NCBI GenBank assembly: GCA_029562645.1
Contig: JAKQUI010000048.1
Location: 124,001 to 188,000, forward strand
DNA: 64,000 nt
Source of the DNA: Spirochaetota bacterium
GTDB taxonomy: Bacteria > Spirochaetota > UBA4802 > JAKQUI01
Reading direction: 5' to 3'
Every line of letters begins with the position of its first letter. Within the stretch, counting starts at the first letter, position 1. Below, piece by piece: positions 1-7,998 of this stretch. The notes under the pieces are model-generated. The model saw only the letters and a list, made by a program, of their open reading frames with translations, searched no databases and was not told the DNA's origin. Position numbers and translations under genes: made by a program.

Positions 1-562
1 GCAGGAACGACGTGAACTCAGCGGCCGTCGGCGCGCGGAGGTGCCATTGCGCCTTTTCCAGACCGGGGACAAGCCCGAAATAATTTTTCACCGCACCGGT
101 GAAATAGGTGAGCCCGTGCGTCTTCATTTTTGGGAGGTTGATGATGAACTCGGCGTCGCAGACCTCCCGGATGATCTCGAATCGCTTGAAGGCGACGCCG
201 CGCTCATTGTGCACGATCGCGGTCCCGGTCGCATCCGCGACGCCGACCCCGGTCCGATCGAGCGCAGGGCCGTATCCGGAGCGACGAAGCGCCTTCTCGA
301 CGCTTGCCAGCGCCGGTGACTCGACGACGATCGGTCTGCCGCCATGCTCGATCACGATATCGAGCGCCGCCTCGAAAAATACCGGATGCGTCACGATCGC
401 CTTGTCCGGAGCGGCCGGGAGAAGGAGGTTCGGCTTCATCGCCACGCGGGCGCCGCGGAATCGATTCGGGTCGAACCCGATCTCCTCGAGCGATCGCATC
501 ATGCGCCCCCTGATGGCGTCACGCGAATACTCGGGACACCGCGCGAGTGAAACCGTCGCCAT
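1..562 (-). CDS. DUF362 domain protein, 3' end cut by the window edge
   Basis: The frame opens at an ATG at 562 and stays open to the window edge, giving about 187 residues. The N-terminal half carries MKPNLL at about residue 42 and later a NLPKMKTH segment, both typical of the DUF362 family, some members of which bind an iron-sulfur cluster. The C-terminal part that would hold cluster cysteines lies outside the window. It starts 13 bases after the stop of the TPR gene, so it is probably the last or a late gene of the minus-strand operon that begins near 7.8 kb. The biochemical role of the family is poorly defined and I do not assign one. Confidence 0.8.
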   Translation of the reverse strand, partial: MATVSLARCPEYSRDAIRGRMMRSLEEIGFDPNRFRGARVAMKPNLLLPAAPDKAIVTHPVFFEAALDIVIEHGGRPIVVESPALASVEKALRRSGYGPALDRTGVGVADATGTAIVHNERGVAFKRFEIIREVCDAEFIINLPKMKTHGLTYFTGAVKNYFGLVPGLEKAQWHLRAPTAAEFTSFL

Positions 563-575
563 CACGCCGCCGTTC

Positions 576-1811
576 TCATTGTTTTGTAATCTCTTTCGCG
601 ACAAGATAGGCCCGGTTCTCCGAACCGATCTTGTACATGAAGAGTCCCTTGACCATGATCAGATCGCCGTTTTCGACGGGTGTCGACACATCCTCGCTGT
701 AGACCTCGGCGACACCGGCGAACTCGTTGGTCTCGCGGTAGTCGACCAGGAGGTTGAAGATTCGCCTCCCCTGCGTGCGAGCGAGATTGGCCACCTTCCC
801 CTTCCAGAGCACCGCATATCCCGTATAGCGATATGGAGACTTCTCCACCTCGCGGTAGGGAACGGACTCATAGGCGCGGTTGTCCACGCCGTTCACAAAT
901 CCGATGAGGAACTCGACGCGCTCCTTGACCATGAGGTTTGCATTGCTGTTGTTGATCGCGTTGAGAATCGACAACGCCTCGTTGTAGCGCTCCTTCTTGA
1001 TGAGCATCTTCGCGTTCGCGAAGTTCGACGCGATCTCGTCGCTGGAATAGTAAAAGACCGGCTTCCGGGTGCGGTTGAGCTTTTCGATGAGATCGTACCC
1101 GGAGGCATCGAGGGTCACGGTGTCGATCCGATGGGAGGGCGCCGCCACGCCCGGAATTCGTGGCGCGATCGAATTGCGAATGTCGTCGAACCGAACGGCC
1201 ACGAACGCTCCCGCCCCCGCGATGAGCAGGATTATGCCGACGATGGCGATGGTCCCGATTCCCGGCGCGGGAAACCGACCGCGCCGGCGCGCGATCTCAA
1301 ACCCGTAACTGCCGGTCGTGCGGGCATAATCGGCCTTGCGCGGGCGTGGGATATCGACGAAATCCGCGATGCGCGCCCGCTGCTGGAAGTCGGTGAAATC
1401 GCGTACGCGACGAAGGACGCCGAGCGTGCGTCGAAGCGTGCGGTCGGCCGGAAAGCGGTTCACCAGATCGATATACGCCGATATCGCCGGTTCGACGGCC
1501 GGCGAGGATTTCATGAACAGAAAGGCCTCAAGCTGGCGGGCGGGGATGTATTCGGGTGAAAGGGCGCGGATCCGCTTGAGCAGCGCATCGGCCCGTGCGA
1601 ACTGGCTGGTCATCAGAAGCGCCAGCGCGGAGAGAAAAATCGGATACGGCGATCGGCCCCCCGCCTCGACGATCTTTTCGAGCAGGAGCACGGTGTCGCG
1701 GTACTCCCCCCGACGGAATGAGCGGTAGGCGTCCGCGACGAGCGGAAACGGCGACGCGGCGGTGTTCGATGATGCCGACGAGCGCGGGCGGTCCCGCCTA
1801 GAGATCGCCAT
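576..1811 (-). CDS. TPR-containing single-pass membrane protein
   Basis: A 411-residue protein. Residues about 25-150 look like TPR-type helical repeats (alternating small and aromatic residues, YRSFRRGEYRDTVLLLEKI). A basic stretch is followed by one strong membrane segment at about 192-215 (GTIAIVGIILLIAGAGAFVA). The C-terminal about 190 residues form a soluble domain ending in beta-rich sequence such as NGDLIMVKGLFMYKI, which resembles a small OB-like barrel but is not diagnostic. The ATG at 1811 is preceded by AGGAACG, a fair ribosome site, and lies 14 bases inside the DUF2273 gene, so the two are probably translationally coupled. I do not recognise a named family. Role in envelope scaffolding is inference only. 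Confidence 0.8.
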   Translation of the reverse strand: MAISRRDRPRSSASSNTAASPFPLVADAYRSFRRGEYRDTVLLLEKIVEAGGRSPYPIFLSALALLMTSQFARADALLKRIRALSPEYIPARQLEAFLFMKSSPAVEPAISAYIDLVNRFPADRTLRRTLGVLRRVRDFTDFQQRARIADFVDIPRPRKADYARTTGSYGFEIARRRGRFPAPGIGTIAIVGIILLIAGAGAFVAVRFDDIRNSIAPRIPGVAAPSHRIDTVTLDASGYDLIEKLNRTRKPVFYYSSDEIASNFANAKMLIKKERYNEALSILNAINNSNANLMVKERVEFLIGFVNGVDNRAYESVPYREVEKSPYRYTGYAVLWKGKVANLARTQGRRIFNLLVDYRETNEFAGVAEVYSEDVSTPVENGDLIMVKGLFMYKIGSENRAYLVAKEITKQ

Positions 1812-2037
1812 CGTTCCTGCCGCGCCGGAAGAAGCCGGTCACCACGTCCACGACGGACACATTGTCGTCCTTGGCTTTTCCGATGACATATCCGGTAACG
1901 ATGAGAAGCGCGATAACGATCGTTTTCAGTATGCCCAACGTGAACAGCAGCACGCCCGCGAGCAATCCGGCGGCCGCACCGAGGGCCTTCCCGGGATTCT
2001 CGTTGATCCACCCCCCGATAAAGGCGCGCAGATCCAT
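1798..2037 (-). CDS. DUF2273 small membrane protein
   Basis: A 79-residue protein with two closely spaced hydrophobic segments (residues about 17-36 and 38-54) and the GK..GAAAGLLAGVLLFTLG then IGKAKDD pattern of DUF2273. In Firmicutes such proteins sit beside Asp23-type envelope stress genes. Here no Asp23 is adjacent; the gene lies one base after efp and overlaps the next gene by 14 bases. It probably forms a helical hairpin in the inner membrane. Function unknown. Confidence 0.7.
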   Translation of the reverse strand: MDLRAFIGGWINENPGKALGAAAGLLAGVLLFTLGILKTIVIALLIVTGYVIGKAKDDNVSVVDVVTGFFRRGRNDGDL

Positions 2038-2038
2038 G

Positions 2039-2602
2039 TTACTGCTTCACCCGCTCCACGTACTCGCCGGTGCGGGTATCGACCTTGATCACGTCGTCCT
2101 GATTGACGAAGATGGGAACATTGACGGTCGCGCCCGTCTCCAGCTTGACCGGCTTGAGAACGTTCGTGGCCGTGTCGCCGCGTAACCCGGGCTCGGCGTA
2201 GACGACCTTGAGGGTCACGAAGGTCGGCGGCTCGATGGAGATCGGCCGGTCCTCGTACATCATGATCTCGACCTCGTCGCCCTCCTTGATGTAGTCGAGG
2301 ATGTTCCCCACGAACTTCTTGTCGATATTCGTCGGCTCGTAGGTCGCGGTGTCCATGAACACCAGATCGCTCCCCTCCTCGTACTGGTACTGCATCGTCT
2401 GGCGATCGATGCGCACGTCCTCCACCTTCTCGCCGCCGCGGAAGGTCTTGTCCACCGTCGATCCGCGCGTGAGCGACTTGAGTTTGCTGCGGACGAACGC
2501 GCCGCCCCGCGCCGGTTTTACATGCTGATATTCAATCACCGTATAGAGGTCGCCGTCGATCTTGATGACCATCCCCCGCTTGAAGTCGTTGACCGAAACC
2601 AT
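2039..2602 (-). CDS. efp: Elongation factor P, with Arg at the modified tip position
   Basis: A full-length 187-residue EF-P, the tRNA-mimic that relieves ribosome stalling at polyproline stretches. All three beta-barrel domains are recognisable: KOW-like N-domain to about residue 62, central OB domain, and C-terminal OB domain ending in DTRTGEYVERV. The tip loop of domain I reads KPARGGAF, so the residue usually modified (Lys in E. coli and Bacillus) is Arg32. Arg32 is rhamnosylated by EarP in a separate EF-P subfamily, but the flanking residues here look like the Lys-type family. The start has a GGAG ribosome site and lies 12 bases after the M24 peptidase gene. Confidence 0.95.
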   Translation of the reverse strand: MVSVNDFKRGMVIKIDGDLYTVIEYQHVKPARGGAFVRSKLKSLTRGSTVDKTFRGGEKVEDVRIDRQTMQYQYEEGSDLVFMDTATYEPTNIDKKFVGNILDYIKEGDEVEIMMYEDRPISIEPPTFVTLKVVYAEPGLRGDTATNVLKPVKLETGATVNVPIFVNQDDVIKVDTRTGEYVERVKQ

Positions 2603-2614
2603 TGAACGCTCCTC

Positions 2615-3688
2615 TTAGATGATCACGATGTCCTTGGTCGCCCGCGTGAGGACCCGGCACCCGCCCGGCGAAACCACCACCATGTCCTCGATGCGTACGC
2701 CGCCCGCGTCCGGCATGTAGATGCCCGGCTCGATGGTGATGACCATGTTTTTCTTGAGCCGAATGTCGCCGCGTGGCCGCACCGCAGGAAGCTCATGGAC
2801 CTCGAGCCCCACGCCATGTCCCAGCGAATGACCGAAGCGATCGCCACATCCGGCGTCGGCGATCACGCGGCGGGCCGCTGCGTCGAGCCGGCCGGTTGTC
2901 ATCCCGGGACGGACCGCGTCGATTGCGGCTTCCTGCGCACGGCGGACCGTATCATAGATATGCCGGAAATCGGGGGCAATGCTTCCCACGAAAACCGTTC
3001 TTGTCAAGTCTGAATTGTAGCCCTGATACACGCATCCCATGTCAATCAGCAGGATATCGCCCTGCGCGATCCGCTTGGTCATCGAGGTCTCGTAGTGCGG
3101 CATGGACGATCCCGTCCCCGAGGCGACGATCGAATCGAACGATGTCTTCGTGCAGCCGTTTTTGCGGTAAAAGTACTCGATCTCCACGGCGAGGTCCCAT
3201 TCCAGCACGCCGGGCTTCGCCAGCGTGATGATGTGCTCGAAGCACCGGTCCGCGAGCGCGACCGCCTCGGCGATCACCGCGATCTCGCCCTCCTCCTTCA
3301 CCATGCGCATCTCGTTGATCTGGTCGCCGGCGGGGACCAGCGTGGTCCCCCGCATGCGTTTTTTCATGACATTGAACAGCGACAGGGAGAGATCGTGCTC
3401 CTCGAGGAACAGCCGCGTACGGCCCGCTGTCTTGAGAATGGATTTGAGCGCGGTGCACAGGTCGCGCTCCTGAAGAACGAAGTTCACGGATTCCGGAAGG
3501 AGCTTGCGGGCGTATTCCTCGTAACGCGAATCGGAGATGAAGTAGATCGCGTCGCGATCAATCACCATTGCCGCATACGATCCGGCGAACCCGGTGAGAT
3601 ACTTCACATTGACCACGCTGGAGACGAAATACGGGAATTTCTTCCGTGCGCGAATCGTTTTTTGAATTCGTTCGATCCGTGAAGTCAT
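2615..3688 (-). CDS. M24 metallopeptidase (Xaa-Pro aminopeptidase/dipeptidase type)
   Basis: A 357-residue cytoplasmic aminopeptidase P / prolidase-like protein. The N-terminal creatinase-type domain covers about residues 1-125. The C-terminal pita-bread domain shows the dinuclear metal ligands: ILLIDMG (Asp), SDLTRTV (Asp), GHSLGHGVGLEVHE (His), TIEPGIY (Glu) and GVRIEDMV (Glu). A longer in-frame start exists upstream inside glgX, but the ATG at 3688 has a clean AAAGGAG site seven bases upstream and begins at the normal family N-terminus. It is 11 bases downstream of glgX and 12 bases upstream of efp, the common pepQ/efp pairing. Confidence 0.93.
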   Translation of the reverse strand: MTSRIERIQKTIRARKKFPYFVSSVVNVKYLTGFAGSYAAMVIDRDAIYFISDSRYEEYARKLLPESVNFVLQERDLCTALKSILKTAGRTRLFLEEHDLSLSLFNVMKKRMRGTTLVPAGDQINEMRMVKEEGEIAVIAEAVALADRCFEHIITLAKPGVLEWDLAVEIEYFYRKNGCTKTSFDSIVASGTGSSMPHYETSMTKRIAQGDILLIDMGCVYQGYNSDLTRTVFVGSIAPDFRHIYDTVRRAQEAAIDAVRPGMTTGRLDAAARRVIADAGCGDRFGHSLGHGVGLEVHELPAVRPRGDIRLKKNMVITIEPGIYMPDAGGVRIEDMVVVSPGGCRVLTRATKDIVII

Positions 3689-3699
3689 GATCGTCTCCT

Positions 3700-5838
3700 T
3701 TAACCGTGTAGCGAGAGCAACACGACCGTGCTGCGCGGCTGGACGCAGTACGATCCCTGATCGGAAAGCTCGATCTCCCGGCCCGGCTCGAGAAAGTCCT
3801 CGCCGGCCGGCTTGTCGGTGTCGATGACCCGCAACCAGCGTGATCCCGCGATCGGGTCGGGAAGCCTGACGGTGTTCGGGCGGTAATCCGCGTTGAGGAC
3901 GATGAACAGCGCATAATCGCCCAGCGGCGACGGCTCCTCGCTGCCGTCGAGCCGATAGCACAGCGTCCGCAGCTCAGGATCATCCCAGCGCAGCGGTCCG
4001 CCATCGACGCCGTACCAGGTGATGTCGGGCATCCCGTCGCGGTCCCAATCCTGCCCCGTGAGGAACTTTCGACGCTGCAGTATCGTATATCGCGAGCGGA
4101 AGGCGATCGCCTTTTTCACGAAATCCCTCATGTCGGCGTTCCGGCGGGTCAGGTCCCAGTCGAACCAGCTGATCTCATTGTCCTGGCAATAGGCGTTGTT
4201 GTTCCCGTGCTGGGTGCGCAGGCACTCGTCGCCGCCCAGTATCATCGGGACCCCCTGGGCGAGAAGGAGATAGCACACGTGGTTTTTTGCGAGCGTGCGA
4301 CGAAGCGCACGAATGCCCGGATCGTCCGTCTCGCCCTCGGCGCCGCAATTCCAGGAGTTGTTCTCGTTCGAACCATCGGCGTTGTTCTCCAGGTTCGCCT
4401 CGTTGTGCTTCTCGTTGTAGGAGAGCAGATCGTTGAGGGTGAATCCGTCATGGCAGGTGATAAAGTTGATTGAATTATACGCCGTACGTCCGTCGTCGCC
4501 GTACAGGTCGGCCGATCCGGTGATGCGCCAGCCCATCTCACGGACCTTGCCGGGATCCCCCTTGGCGAAGGTGCGCACCGTATCGCGGAAACGCCCGTTC
4601 CACTCCGACCAATCGATGGGAAAGTTCCCCACCTGATAGGTGCCCATGTCCCAGGGTTCGGCGATGAGCTTCACGCGGCACAGCACCGGGTCCTGCGCGA
4701 CGGCGTCGAAGAAGGACGCCGACGATTGGAATGCGCCGCCCTCCCGGCCCAGCACCGATGCGAGATCGAACCGGAAACCGTCGACATGCATCACCTCGAC
4801 CCAGTACCGAAGGGAATCGAGGACCATACGAATGACCGGCGGGTTCGACAGGTTGAGGCTGTTGCCGCAGCCGGAATAGTTCATGTAATATCGCGACGGG
4901 TGCCCGTCGACGCCGGTCAGGATATAGTACACGGTATTGTCGATGCCGCGAAAACTCATCGTGGGACCGAGCTCGTTTCCCTCGGCCGTGTGATTGTACA
5001 CCACATCGAGGATGACCTCGATCCCTGCCGAATGGAGGGCGCGGACCAGGGCCTTGAACTCGTCGACCTGGCAGCCCGGGCGCACACCGCTCCCGAAGCT
5101 CGATTCGGGGGCGAAAAAGCCGATGGTGTTATATCCCCAGTAATTCGTGAGCCCGCGCGCCACGAGAAAATCGTCGACATAGCTTTCATGCACCGGAAGC
5201 AGTTCCACGGCGTTGATCCCCAAGTCCTTCAGGTACGGGATCTTCTCGATGAAACCGGCATAGGTCCCCGGGTACTTGACCCCGGACGACGGGTGCGCAG
5301 TGAATCCGCGGACATGCGTCTCGTAGATGATCATGCGCTCGAAGGGGATCTCCGGCGGGGTGTCGCCCTGCCAGTCGAAATCGTCGGATACGACGATGCA
5401 CTTCGGCATGATCGACGTGTTGTCCCGATCGTCGCGCGACAGGTCGAGTCCCGGCGCATTGGGCGGATAGCACAGCAGAAGATTGTCGGCATTCACGCAC
5501 TTTCCGGTTAGTGCGCGCGCGTACGGATCAAGAAGAAAGCGGTTCTCATTGTATCGGAAGCCCCATGACGGATTGAACTCGCCCCGCATGCGATACCCAT
5601 AGAGTTGCCCCGCGGACAGGCCGGGCACAAACACATGCCAGATGAATCGCGTGCGATTTTCGAGCCTGATTACATCGGTCGGCGGCGCCTCCGCCCGATC
5701 GAAGAGCAGCAGATACACCTCGTGCGCGTGCTGGGAGAATAGAGCGAAATTGACGCCGCCATCGCGGATTGTGGCGCCGAGCGGATAGAAACGCCCCGGT
5801 TCAAGCCGTCGAGATGTTCGGTGCACAAGACCCATCAT
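3700..5838 (-). CDS. glgX: Glycogen debranching enzyme GlgX (isoamylase family GH13)
   Basis: A 712-residue protein that hydrolyses alpha-1,6 branches of limit dextrins. An N-terminal CBM48-like domain (YPLGATIRDGGVNFALFS) is followed by the GH13 barrel. Visible catalytic regions are VVYNHTAEG (region I), GFRFDLASV (nucleophile Asp), KLIAEPWD (acid/base Glu) and NFITCHDGF (transition-state Asp). Length is normal for GlgX/TreX. The start overlaps the AOR stop by four bases (ATGA), so it is probably coupled to that gene. It suggests glycogen storage in the organism; no other glg genes are in the window. Confidence 0.95.
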   Translation of the reverse strand: MMGLVHRTSRRLEPGRFYPLGATIRDGGVNFALFSQHAHEVYLLLFDRAEAPPTDVIRLENRTRFIWHVFVPGLSAGQLYGYRMRGEFNPSWGFRYNENRFLLDPYARALTGKCVNADNLLLCYPPNAPGLDLSRDDRDNTSIMPKCIVVSDDFDWQGDTPPEIPFERMIIYETHVRGFTAHPSSGVKYPGTYAGFIEKIPYLKDLGINAVELLPVHESYVDDFLVARGLTNYWGYNTIGFFAPESSFGSGVRPGCQVDEFKALVRALHSAGIEVILDVVYNHTAEGNELGPTMSFRGIDNTVYYILTGVDGHPSRYYMNYSGCGNSLNLSNPPVIRMVLDSLRYWVEVMHVDGFRFDLASVLGREGGAFQSSASFFDAVAQDPVLCRVKLIAEPWDMGTYQVGNFPIDWSEWNGRFRDTVRTFAKGDPGKVREMGWRITGSADLYGDDGRTAYNSINFITCHDGFTLNDLLSYNEKHNEANLENNADGSNENNSWNCGAEGETDDPGIRALRRTLAKNHVCYLLLAQGVPMILGGDECLRTQHGNNNAYCQDNEISWFDWDLTRRNADMRDFVKKAIAFRSRYTILQRRKFLTGQDWDRDGMPDITWYGVDGGPLRWDDPELRTLCYRLDGSEEPSPLGDYALFIVLNADYRPNTVRLPDPIAGSRWLRVIDTDKPAGEDFLEPGREIELSDQGSYCVQPRSTVVLLSLHG

Positions 5839-7778
5839 CGTTCCCCGGTGCGCGGACGTTCATCGGCAAATGCGAGATCGAGTTTTTGCAGCGTTGACGA
5901 GGTGGGCACGCCGTTCGCGTCCCATCCCCGCAATCGGTAGTAGGCCGGAAGCATCTTGTCCAGCCGGACGACAGATTTCGGGTTACCTGCGAGGAGCGGC
6001 TCGTCCGTAAAACGGCGGGAAAGCGTATCCTGGTTGCGCCCGATCCCCTCGCGAAGGTTGAACATGCGCTCGAGCGTGTAACCGCGCTCCCCGGCGGCAT
6101 AGAAGCGACCGAAGTCCATCCGCATACCGGTCGCCTCGTTCAACGCCTTGCTGTGCGGCAAACCGGGCATGTGAAACCGCATGATCCCGCGCGGCAGTTT
6201 TGTGATCAGCCCGATGAGCCCCCACGAATACGTGAGGATCGACGAGATGAAGCGCGAGAGCACATAATGGCCCGGAAGTTTGTACAGGATCGGCGGCAGG
6301 ATCGGCCAGCTGGTGAACAGGCAGTTCCCGCCGGCGCTGATCGCCGCCAGCAGATTCTGGTCGAGTACCGTGTAGGCCGGCTTGGACCGGTAGTGGAACG
6401 GGTCCAGCGTCGCCGGTCCGGTAACCTCGAAATAGACCATATAGCCGCCGTCGAGATGGCAGGCCCCGCGGCTCGCGGTCGCATATCCCAGGCCGTGCCC
6501 GACCGATGCGCGCGGTTCGTACGCCGCGAGCTCCAGTCCCTTCGAATGCGGCGCGAAGTCCTCGCCGCCGTACTTTTTCGAGAGAAAGCGAACCCCCTCG
6601 GCGAGGTCCTTCCCGATTCCGCGCCGATGCGCGATATCAGAGAGCGCCTTCGATATATTGTCCTTCTTGCCGAATTGGATTCCGTTTTTCCAGAGCCCCT
6701 TCTCGTTGAGCTCCGCCGCAAATCCCATGATGGTCCCCGCGGAGATCGCGTCCATCCCGAGGTGGTCAAGCTCCTGGTTCCAGCGGATGATCGCCGGCAT
6801 GTCGTTGATAAGCATATTGGAGCCGAGGAGGCACAGGATTTCGTACTCGGGCCCTTTGACCTCCTTTCCGTCCAGCTCCACCACGCGACCGCAGCGGATG
6901 GGACACGATTGGCACCCGTAGTTCTTCACCAGGAACTCGTCCGCAAGACGCTCTCCGCCGATGAGATAGGCGTCCTCGTAGCTGCCCCGCTTGAAGTTCT
7001 TCGTGGGAAGCGCATTGCGGATCGACAATGCCGTGAGGAAACCCGCGGTCCCGAGACGAGGCGTCATCTCCCCGGTCGCGGGGTGGTTCTGGAGCATTTT
7101 GATCCAGGCCTTGATCGTATCCTTGTACGCCTCGGGCTGTGCGAGCTCGGCCTTGCGATCGCCGCGCGCGACCATGCCCTTGAGGTTTTTCGAGCCCATG
7201 ACCGCGCCCATGCCGCAGCGGCCGTGGCTGCGTTCCTGCGACACGATCGAGGCGAACTTCACCAGATTCTCCCCCGCCACGCCGATGGCCATCGCGCCCG
7301 CGCGTGTTTCTTTTCCGATCATGAGGGACTGCGCCGCCTGCGTGTCCGCGCCCCAGAGCTTCGATGCGCTCTTGATGCGCACCGTGTCGCCGTCAATATC
7401 CAGATACACCGGCCGTTTCGAACGCCCGCGCACCACGATGCCGTCCCACCCCGCGCGCTTGAGGTTGATCCCGAAATTGCCGCCGCTGTTCGAATGGCCG
7501 ATCGCACCGGTGAGCGGGCTCTTCGCGGAAATGTCGTACCGGCTCGAGCACGGGGCCCCGGTCCCGGTCAGGGGCGATGTCATCACGACAAGTACATTCT
7601 CCGGCGAGAGCGGATCGATCCCCGGTTGCACCATGTCCCAGAGGATCTTGGTGCTCAGGAAACGCCCGCCGATGAAACGCTCGCGATCGGCATCGCTCAC
7701 CGAATATTCGCCGATCCTGCCGTTCGACAAATCGACGTCCATAATCCTGCCCATGTATCCCTTGAAAGCGCTCGCCAT
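5835..7778 (-). CDS. Aldehyde:ferredoxin oxidoreductase family protein (tungsten type)
   Basis: A 647-residue member of the AOR family, which oxidises aldehydes to carboxylates with ferredoxin using a tungsto-bispterin and a [4Fe-4S] cluster. The N-domain has the family signature GGRFLSTKILWD and SNSGGNFG. The cluster motif CQSCPIRC lies near residue 290, and a downstream Cys in AGGNCLF is the likely fourth ligand. Two ATGs lie six bases apart; I chose the second (7778) because GAGGTG sits seven bases before it and only one base before the first. First gene of the minus-strand operon. Substrate cannot be told from sequence. No molybdopterin genes are in the window. Confidence 0.92.
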   Translation of the reverse strand: MASAFKGYMGRIMDVDLSNGRIGEYSVSDADRERFIGGRFLSTKILWDMVQPGIDPLSPENVLVVMTSPLTGTGAPCSSRYDISAKSPLTGAIGHSNSGGNFGINLKRAGWDGIVVRGRSKRPVYLDIDGDTVRIKSASKLWGADTQAAQSLMIGKETRAGAMAIGVAGENLVKFASIVSQERSHGRCGMGAVMGSKNLKGMVARGDRKAELAQPEAYKDTIKAWIKMLQNHPATGEMTPRLGTAGFLTALSIRNALPTKNFKRGSYEDAYLIGGERLADEFLVKNYGCQSCPIRCGRVVELDGKEVKGPEYEILCLLGSNMLINDMPAIIRWNQELDHLGMDAISAGTIMGFAAELNEKGLWKNGIQFGKKDNISKALSDIAHRRGIGKDLAEGVRFLSKKYGGEDFAPHSKGLELAAYEPRASVGHGLGYATASRGACHLDGGYMVYFEVTGPATLDPFHYRSKPAYTVLDQNLLAAISAGGNCLFTSWPILPPILYKLPGHYVLSRFISSILTYSWGLIGLITKLPRGIMRFHMPGLPHSKALNEATGMRMDFGRFYAAGERGYTLERMFNLREGIGRNQDTLSRRFTDEPLLAGNPKSVVRLDKMLPAYYRLRGWDANGVPTSSTLQKLDLAFADERPRTGER

Positions 7779-7850
7779 GTGCATTCACCTCGTTTTCGCC
7801 TGATAGAACCGATGCAATCCAAATCGACAGCCACGTTACACGACGAGTCT

Positions 7851-7880
7851 ATAGTACCGGACCACATTTTCATTTGTCAT
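7851..7880 (-). promoter_or_regulatory. Candidate sigma70-type promoter for the AOR-glgX-efp operon
   Basis: On the minus strand ATGACA (7875-7880) and TACTAT (7851-7856) are separated by 18 bases. This is in the divergent gap between the AOR gene and the DUF2339 gene and would give a leader of about 65 bases. Matches are 5/6 and 4/6 to the consensus; no experimental support. Confidence 0.4.
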
Positions 7881-7998
7881 CAATATTTTTCAATCATCCC
7901 GTCGCACGGCAGTTAGCGTCCGCGCGCCATGGTATTCTGCTTGACGCACATGACCTGACGTGGTGGAGTATGGCGACGGACGCACACCGCGAATTGAA

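Noticed and set aside
108-1559. Long open frame on the plus strand antisense to the TPR membrane protein and DUF362 genes
   Set aside because: It is an antisense shadow of GC-rich codon use; its sequence shows no domain, while the minus-strand frames have clear domain features and ribosome sites.
3689-3961. Longer start for the M24 peptidase inside glgX
   Set aside because: Residues have no similarity to the creatinase N-domain, and the downstream ATG has a good ribosome site.
6153-7916. 587-codon plus-strand frame antisense to the AOR gene
   Set aside because: Arg/Ala/His-rich composition without motifs; the AOR reading has the cluster motif and family signatures.
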